Shown piece by piece: positions 58,829 through 64,000 of a DNA stretch of 64,000 nucleotides (positions within the stretch are counted from its first letter, which is position 1; every line of letters begins with the position of its first letter). Source of the DNA: Stagonosporopsis chrysanthemi. Taxonomy: Eukaryota; Ascomycota; Dothideomycetes; Pleosporales; Didymellaceae. A program made the translations under genes and the position numbers. The notes under the pieces are model-generated. The model worked only from the letters and a program-made list of their open reading frames with translations, made no database searches and was not told the origin of the DNA. The DNA is taken from assembly GCA_022560025.1 (NCBI GenBank), contig JAFISE010000027.1:186001-250000 (forward strand), given 5' to 3'.

Positions 58829-59415
58829 GCTTGCTTCGCTAAGCCTCCAGATCTTCCTGTTTCTGTTTGCTGACACTTAAGAATTACTCTTCTTTTCTGC
58901 CAGCGATCGTAAATAATAATGTAATAATCTCTTATTTGATGGACGCTTCCATCCAGAACGACGCGTTCGGTTCGTGTTTTCCGCAAAGCTTCGCCTCGGA
59001 GATTGAACTAAACCCGCAGAATCGTCAGTCCGATTGGCCAGCCACTTCCAGCCACGCAAGCTTGATTGACCTGCAGACCAATTTGACCCACTTTTCTGGC
59101 CTGCAGACCATCATCGTCATCTCTTGCGACCTGCAGACCATTTCGTCTATCATAAACAAGTGAGGTGCTGATGGCAGGCGGAGACCTTTTCCATCCGCAA
59201 TCATGATCTCCGCAAGTTCGTTCGTTGTCCGCGGCCGATGCAAGCAATTGACCTCTGGTAGCTGTACACCATCGTCAGCACGTGAGCTGGCGCGATCTTA
59301 TATTTATCCAAGTCCTCCATCACAAGCATTTGGAACCACATTGACTTGGATCTCTTCGAAAGCCAGTTCTCTCCAACCCGAAGTAAAGGATTCAATCACA
59401 ACATCCACACGCAGC
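58829..59415. other. Intergenic region between tyrosinase and methyltransferase genes
   Basis: It contains the three-copy 30-bp-period repeat at 59071-59140. An in-frame leader from 59203 is open into the methyltransferase gene but looks non-homologous. Confidence 0.5.
59071..59140. repeat. Three CTGCAGACCA boxes at exact 30-bp spacing
   Basis: The decamer CTGCAGACCA occurs at 59071, 59101 and 59131, exactly 30 bp apart, with unrelated sequence between copies and a preceding GAC or GGC. It lies about 275 bp before the methyltransferase start. It could be spaced protein-binding sites or the relic of a minisatellite. Confidence 0.75.
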
Positions 59416-60270
59416 ATGTCATCTCTATCCCCCAAGAAAGACTGGTCAGCAACCCAATACCTCAAATTCGGCAATGAACGCACCCGCCCCGTCTACGACC
59501 TGATCGCGCAAGTCGCCCCTCGCATCAGCAACCCGAACCCCCGCATCTACGACCTAGGCTGCGGCCCCGGAAACTCCACCAAAGCCCTGCTCGACGCCTT
59601 CCCCACCGCCCACATCACCGGCATGGACTCCAGCCCGGACATGCTCTCCAAAGCATCCGCCTCCCTGCCAGCCATTGAGTTCGTGCAGGGCGACCTCGCC
59701 ACCTTCGCGCCCAAGCAGGACGAGCACGTCGACCTGCTCTACAGCAACGCCGTCTTCCACTGGCTGCGCAGCCCCACCCGCATCGCAACGCTGGCGCGGC
59801 TCTTCTCGTCCCTCAGCCCCGGCGCCCTCCTCGCCTTCCAGGTCCCGGACAACTACCACGAGCCCAGCCACGCGCTGATGCGGGACGTCGCGCGCCGCGC
59901 CGACGCGCCCTGGGCGCCGTTCTTCAGTGACTCGCGCATTGGCGACGTGCAAGACAAGGGGAGGCCGGACCTCGATCCCATCGAGCCCGTGCAAGCGTTT
60001 TACGATGCGTTGGCGCCGCATGCGCGGGTTATGGATCTGTGGACGACGAGGTATGTGCATGTGCTGGAGGATGCGGCTGCGATCGTCGAGTGGGTCAAGG
60101 GTACGGGGCTGCAGCCGTATTTGCAGAGGATCGAAGACGAGGAGGCGAGGAAGGGGTTTTTGGCAGAGTATGAGGAGCGCTTGAGGGAGGCGTATCCGGT
60201 GTTAGTTGATGGCAAGGTGCTGCTTGGGTATCCGAGGCTGTTTGTGCTTGCGGTCAGGAAGTCGACTTAG
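59416..60270 (+). CDS. Trans-aconitate 2-methyltransferase-like SAM methyltransferase
   Basis: A class I SAM-dependent methyltransferase of 284 residues, intronless, resembling bacterial trans-aconitate 2-methyltransferase (Tam). The start MSSLSPKKDWSATQYLKFGNERTRP carries the family's WSAxQYLKF box. Motif I is IYDLGCGPGNSTKALL, motif II GMDSSPDML, then FVQGDLATF and LLYSNAVFHWL. A Tam-like second half follows (VPDNYHEPSHALMRDVA, VEWVKGTGLQPYL). The frame stays open upstream to an ATG at 59203, which would add 71 residues that might be a mitochondrial presequence; no evidence decides it. Tam methylates trans-aconitate, an inhibitor of the citric acid cycle. The substrate here is inferred. Confidence 0.85.
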   Translation: MSSLSPKKDWSATQYLKFGNERTRPVYDLIAQVAPRISNPNPRIYDLGCGPGNSTKALLDAFPTAHITGMDSSPDMLSKASASLPAIEFVQGDLATFAPKQDEHVDLLYSNAVFHWLRSPTRIATLARLFSSLSPGALLAFQVPDNYHEPSHALMRDVARRADAPWAPFFSDSRIGDVQDKGRPDLDPIEPVQAFYDALAPHARVMDLWTTRYVHVLEDAAAIVEWVKGTGLQPYLQRIEDEEARKGFLAEYEERLREAYPVLVDGKVLLGYPRLFVLAVRKST

Positions 60271-60553
60271 ACTCCGTTGGGTACTACGGCATTTGGGTAG
60301 GTTTGGTAGTGATTCGATGTTCTGAGTCGGTCCTGATAAGTTCAAAGGTTGGGTCAGAGATCTGCCGTACTTTGCAGCGATCGTGACTGAACGCAAAACA
60401 AGCTCTATCCATACATGTGCTACCAGCTGAATCAACACATCCATAATCTTTCGCTCGGGAGACCATTTCAAGTACTTTTGCAACGCTGATAAACGCCATA
60501 AGGAACCAGGTTGAGCCACGTGCGCCCCTCAAATCTCAATTCCGTACACGATT

Positions 60554-61036
60554 TCACTGCAGCTTTTGCACCTCCGCCCTCTCGCCAACACTGACCTCTC
60601 TCCTCATAACAATCAACTTGGTGTTAGCAGCGTCGACGAAATTCTCCTCCTCTCTCAGGACCGGTATAGCAATGTCGCTGTGTAAGAAAGCAATGAACTG
60701 CTGGAAATGCAATTCATCAGCGAATGTCTGGCAGAGTGTCAAAATTAGTGAGTTCTCGTGTTCAAAGGATGCACCTACCATCTCGCCAAGACAGTCCCAG
60801 TCTAGACCATCAGGTGTTCCAAGGATATGCGTGGTAACGCCGGTAGGGCATTCGTCATCGTCAATGTGGTATCGCCGCGTCCATGTGAGCGGGTGAATCT
60901 TGCCAGCGGTCTTCTGTAGCAATGGAACGTAGATGTTCTCATTGTGTTCCCAGAATTGCTTGCGTGTGAAGCCCTCTTTGCGTTTGGCGACTGTGGTCAA
61001 GACAAAGGGATACTTTGAGATGACTGTTTCCGGCAT
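60554..61036 (-). CDS. EthD-domain (dimeric alpha/beta barrel) protein
   Basis: A small protein of about 143 residues in two exons: GEM is joined to TFADELHF over a 51-bp intron. It starts MPETVISKYPFVLTTVAKRKEGF and shows the EthD pattern: a first strand, then GFTRKQFWEHNENIYVPLLQK and a second half ending in TKLIVMRREV. Fungal EthD proteins are often decarboxylases or cyclases acting on polyketide-type aromatics, but many are of unknown function. No polyketide synthase is nearby. Its 5' leader holds a (CAA/CAG)n tract at 61070-61107; an in-frame TGA upstream shows the tract is not translated. It is convergent with the methyltransferase gene. Confidence 0.75.
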   Translation of the reverse strand: MPETVISKYPFVLTTVAKRKEGFTRKQFWEHNENIYVPLLQKTAGKIHPLTWTRRYHIDDDECPTGVTTHILGTPDGLDWDCLGEMVGASFEHENSLILTLCQTFADELHFQQFIAFLHSDIAIPVLREEENFVDAANTKLIVMRREVSVGERAEVQKLQ

Positions 61037-62375
61037 ATTGTCGACAATGTGGCACGCAGCTGAAGCTTTGTTGTTGCTGTTGTTGCTGCTGCTGTTGTTG
61101 TTGTCGAACTCAAACGGTCACTAGCTGTGCGGGTCTAGAGGTGTACGGTGTGGGTCTCCCGTTGTCACTCTTCTTCGGTCCCAATGTTTGGAAAGGTGCT
61201 GGAATGTCGTTGAGGAAGGGTGAGAGCAGAAAGAGCAGCGGCTTTTGATAGACGGGAGAAAACTGGGCCTTCCGCTGACGGGCGGGCCCGCTATTGTATT
61301 TGAGACTTGAAGGCAGCTTCTGCTAGTGCTTAATGCGGAACAAGCTCGAGTGGCTGACAGAGTGTCAAGTATTGAACATGACTCGAGATAAATGCGCATG
61401 GCTTCCGCTTGTCGATGCTGGTCGAGGGACTCACTTTTGCCGCGAGGCTACAAGGTAAGTGTGGAGCCTTGCTCCGGGGGTAATCGGCCGGATGCATGGC
61501 CTGAAATGGCCTGAAAAGGACTTTGTCAACAGCCAAAGGAGGAAGCAACTTGGAAACGAGGTTATGCCACGCGAGTCACGTTTCCTCTTTGCTAATACGC
61601 GCCGGCCACATTCCGTGTGGTTGCCGAACGAGGAAACAATGCTTTATCGCCTCGGCCCGCTTTACGGGCCTTCATCGACGCGCAGAGCGGGCGCGGAAGT
61701 GCTGGCGGGACGGTATGGCAGCGAGCACGCGATTGAGACAGTTTGCGCTTCGTGGTAGGACCTCTAGGAAGATGCGTTTCAGATCGACGAAGGGCGGGGT
61801 CGTATAGATTTGCCTGTCCTGTGCACGCATCAGCGTGTTGATTAGTGAATGCCTGCGAGTGTTGAGATGAGCCTCAGGCAAGAAGAGTGGAAGCATGAGG
61901 CGAGGGACGTGGTCAGAATAGAGTCTTCGCGTCGGTTCGCCCCGTGAGGATAAGAGGTTAAGAGGATCTACCGGACCGGTACAAAAGGCCGAGCATCGTG
62001 CCTGCTTCGGCTGCTCTCGAATATAGTGCCGACATTATCGAGCCTGTATTCGGGACTGCCCCGCAGAACCAGGTAGTGGCTGCTGTGGAGAATGTAATGG
62101 TTCTCTGTACAAAAAGCAATATGGTTCGTATGGACCGTGTGTCATGGTCTGAGCTGGTCGAGAAGTTCGACTTGACAACAAGACCGGGCAGTGAACAGCA
62201 TATAGAATACGGCATGTAAAACCTATCCATTGACTTATTGACTTGGTCCTATTCCCCACGCAACGTAAAGCTAGCTCGGACTGACTAAGGCAGCTGTGCA
62301 TGTACCAAGGTTTTCACCATCACTGAGTCGATGCTTCCTGAGAGCGAGCAACGGGTGCGACAGACGCAGCAACAC
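61037..62375. other. Intergenic region without a recognisable gene
   Basis: It contains the trinucleotide tract at 61070-61107 and several short frames without family resemblance, for example 61459-61758 (+) and 61998-62219 (+). No repeat or RNA gene is recognised. Confidence 0.45.
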
Positions 62376-62817
62376 CTAAGCATGGCACTGTCCAGCCGAA
62401 CATTCCTTGCAGCTTGGGTCATTCTTGACCACCTGGCACTTGCAAGGGTTGTTGCAGTCGTAAAACCAGCAGCCCCACTTCTACTTGGACGTTAGCTTCA
62501 CTCTCATCAGGAAATCCGTGGGTTGGGGGTTGGAGATGGCTGACCTTCATGCACTCGCTCCAGTCGTGCTGGCACTTATTGCAGTCGGCAGCTGCAACGG
62601 CAGCGGCGTCCTTTGTGACATCGACGTTCTCGGCCGTGGTGGCTACGCCAGAGACATGTGGGCAGATGTACTCGCCTATGACGGGGTCGAACGTGCAGAT
62701 GGGTGGGTCGTTGGGCTGGGTCGCAGTGGCGGCAGTGTGCTTGGTGGTGGTCACCATGTCGGCCGAGACCATGCACATGCCGGCAAAGAAGGCGGTGATG
62801 GCGATGGAAGCCTTCAT
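62376..62817 (-). CDS. Small secreted cysteine-rich protein
   Basis: It starts MKASIAITAFFAGMCMVSA, a clear signal peptide. Exon 1 ends at CNKCQHDWSECMK. The next exon, KWGCWFYDCNNPCKCQ onward, ends GQCHA-stop at 62376. The mature protein is about 118 residues with 12 cysteines, an even number, most of them clustered in the last 60 residues as CxxC...C...C...CxxxCxC. A Thr/Ala-rich linker follows the signal peptide. I recognise no family. Size, secretion signal and cysteine density are those of a candidate apoplastic effector or a surface/antimicrobial protein. The splice borders are inferred; the acceptor is ambiguous by one Lys codon. Confidence 0.72.
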
Positions 62818-63303
62818 GGTGTTGAGTGTTGAGGTGTGTAGAAGTCGAGGTGTATATTGCCGAGCGTCAGATGGGATATTTGTAGGCAGGTGGAGGATGC
62901 GGTATTTATGTGCAAGGAGGGCCAGCTCGTGACGGTGAAAGAGCCTCTCACTGTGAGACTGGGGGCCTCCAGAGTGTGTTGCGGCGGTACTGCAAACAAG
63001 ACGTCAAGTGAAAGACGAGAAAAAGAAGCCAGCCCTTCAATGTGGCGGTTCAACTAGCCGGAGAGGCTCACAATCTTGTAGCGGCGCTATCGTTACTTGT
63101 GGTGAGGTTGATTCACCACGGCATGCGCATGCGAAGAGCAAATATTCATGGTACCATCGTCGTATATACTGATGCTTCTGGAGCATCGCTAAAGCCAGCT
63201 TAAACTACCATCCTGTCAGGAGGAAGACTTCGTGAAATTAAAAAAGTTCGTATCGTGCACCCCCAGTATCAAAGTAAAAATCCCAGCAATCCACAACTGT
63301 GCC
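62818..63303. other. Intergenic region between the secreted protein and receptor genes
   Basis: It is the promoter region of the secreted-protein gene and the 3' flank of the receptor gene. No gene or repeat is recognised. Confidence 0.45.
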
Positions 63304-64000
63304 CTAGGACGAGTTGCTTCTCCAGTAGCTGATCTTGCTGTTGCCACTGTCGCTCGCAGGAGCCTCGACCCTCGCAGCCTTGGTCGCCTTCCTTTGCCTG
63401 ATGCCACTCCACCACTCTCGGATGTCTCTCCTATGCTCCTTGTACAGATAGACTGTGGCGTTTGCGAGGCCTATATACTGCGTGCTAGACTGCAGGATGA
63501 CCAGCACCCTAATTTGATGACCCATTCCCTCTGCGATACGATTTGCGATACCGGGAATCCAGAGAATGAGGTATGTGACGGGATACATGTTCAACAGAAG
63601 CATCCTCCAGATCTCCCGGTCGACCTTGACCTTGTTCTCCACCCGGGTCGTGGCGCGGCGAACGGATGTTGTGACGGCGGGGGGTTCTTTCGAGGCGGGT
63701 GACAGCGCTTTCTCAATGTCGACAAGGTTGTGGGTCTCTTCTGGGGAGGTGATGTCGTCGATACAAGGCGTGGCAGTATTTGGGTTGGTTTGAACGGGTT
63801 GAGGGGATGTATCGATCTGGAGTTTGCGAGCAAAGCTGAAACTGCTGACCGCACGGCGGTGTGCCTTGGTGGTCTGTTCAGCTGCACGAGTCTCTGCAAC
63901 TTGGTCGAGACTGATTCGGGGTGTAGTACCGCAGCCTGCAAGCACAGCGTTGTCTCGAGGTTTATTGTCGAGTTTCTTGTAGTCAAGGTCGTCCGGGATG
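63304..64000 (-). CDS. Git3/Gpr1-like G-protein-coupled glucose receptor, C-terminal part
   Basis: The frame is open to the window edge, so the N-terminal helices are outside. The visible part begins in a long polar third loop (PDDLDYKKLDNKPRDNA...), followed by a basic segment VENKVKVDREIWR and two helices, MLLLNMYPVTYLILWIPGIANR and RVLVILQSSTQYIGLANATVYLY. It ends with a short basic tail and a TAG at 63304. The NxYPxxYxxLWIPGIANR and TQYIGLANA blocks match the C-terminal Git3 domain of fungal glucose/amino-acid sensing receptors that act through G-alpha on cAMP/PKA. The ATG at 63945 is internal. Confidence 0.75.
   Translation of the reverse strand, partial: IPDDLDYKKLDNKPRDNAVLAGCGTTPRISLDQVAETRAAEQTTKAHRRAVSSFSFARKLQIDTSPQPVQTNPNTATPCIDDITSPEETHNLVDIEKALSPASKEPPAVTTSVRRATTRVENKVKVDREIWRMLLLNMYPVTYLILWIPGIANRIAEGMGHQIRVLVILQSSTQYIGLANATVYLYKEHRRDIREWWSGIRQRKATKAARVEAPASDSGNSKISYWRSNSS

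Noticed and set aside
61070..61107. Poly-Asn/Ser extension of the EthD protein
   Set aside because: An in-frame TGA lies just upstream and there is no ATG between it and the tract, so the CAA/CAG repeat is in the leader.
62485..62832. Gly/Val-rich plus-strand frame
   Set aside because: It is antisense to the cysteine-rich secreted protein gene, which has a signal peptide and better coding evidence.

Overview
The window is nuclear DNA from a filamentous ascomycete (Pezizomycotina). Genes are split by short GT-AG introns, mostly 45-60 bp, intergenic distances are small, and the families are typically fungal: SAT4-type membrane proteins, a Rim15 kinase, a vacuolar alpha-mannosidase, a Sec9 t-SNARE, a Hva1-TUDOR protein and a Git3-like receptor. 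A dothideomycete (Pleosporales-like) is my best guess, but this rests on gene types only.

Layout. 1-9 kb is accessory DNA: the tail of a SAT4-type membrane protein, an MFS sugar transporter, a cytochrome P450, a short inverted-repeat element (MITE-like), a second SAT4-type protein, and two adjacent 2EXR/F-box-like genes that are both dead through nonsense codons. 9-29 kb is mostly housekeeping: a Hva1-TUDOR protein, a long GC-rich simple-repeat region, RIM15, vacuolar alpha-mannosidase (AMS1), SEC9, a poly-G stretch with a 10-N assembly gap, and an NDP-sugar 4,6-dehydratase.

The key region is 29.5-52.7 kb. Nine consecutive genes match, family by family, the nicotinate-catabolism (hxn) genes of Aspergillus nidulans: hxnS (molybdenum hydroxylase), hxnT (old yellow enzyme), hxnR (C2H2 activator), hxnP (TNA1/Dal5-type permease), hxnV (phenol-hydroxylase-type FAD monooxygenase), hxnN (amidase), hxnM (polysaccharide-deacetylase-fold cyclic imide hydrolase), hxnX (6-hydroxynicotinate-monooxygenase-like FAD enzyme) and hxnY (2-oxoglutarate/Fe(II) oxygenase). 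As I recall, they form three separate groups in A. nidulans; here they are one unbroken block. Together they should import nicotinate, hydroxylate it to 6-hydroxynicotinate and then to di- and trihydroxypyridines, reduce the ring to a cyclic imide, open it and release ammonium. The ketoreductase hxnW and second transporter hxnZ are not in this window.

52.7-64 kb holds a cysteine-rich single-pass membrane protein, a LanC-like protein, a secreted tyrosinase, a trans-aconitate-methyltransferase-like enzyme, an EthD-domain protein, a small secreted cysteine-rich protein, and the 3' part of a Git3/Gpr1-like receptor that runs off the end. I found no rRNA, tRNA or CRISPR. All exon boundaries were read by eye.
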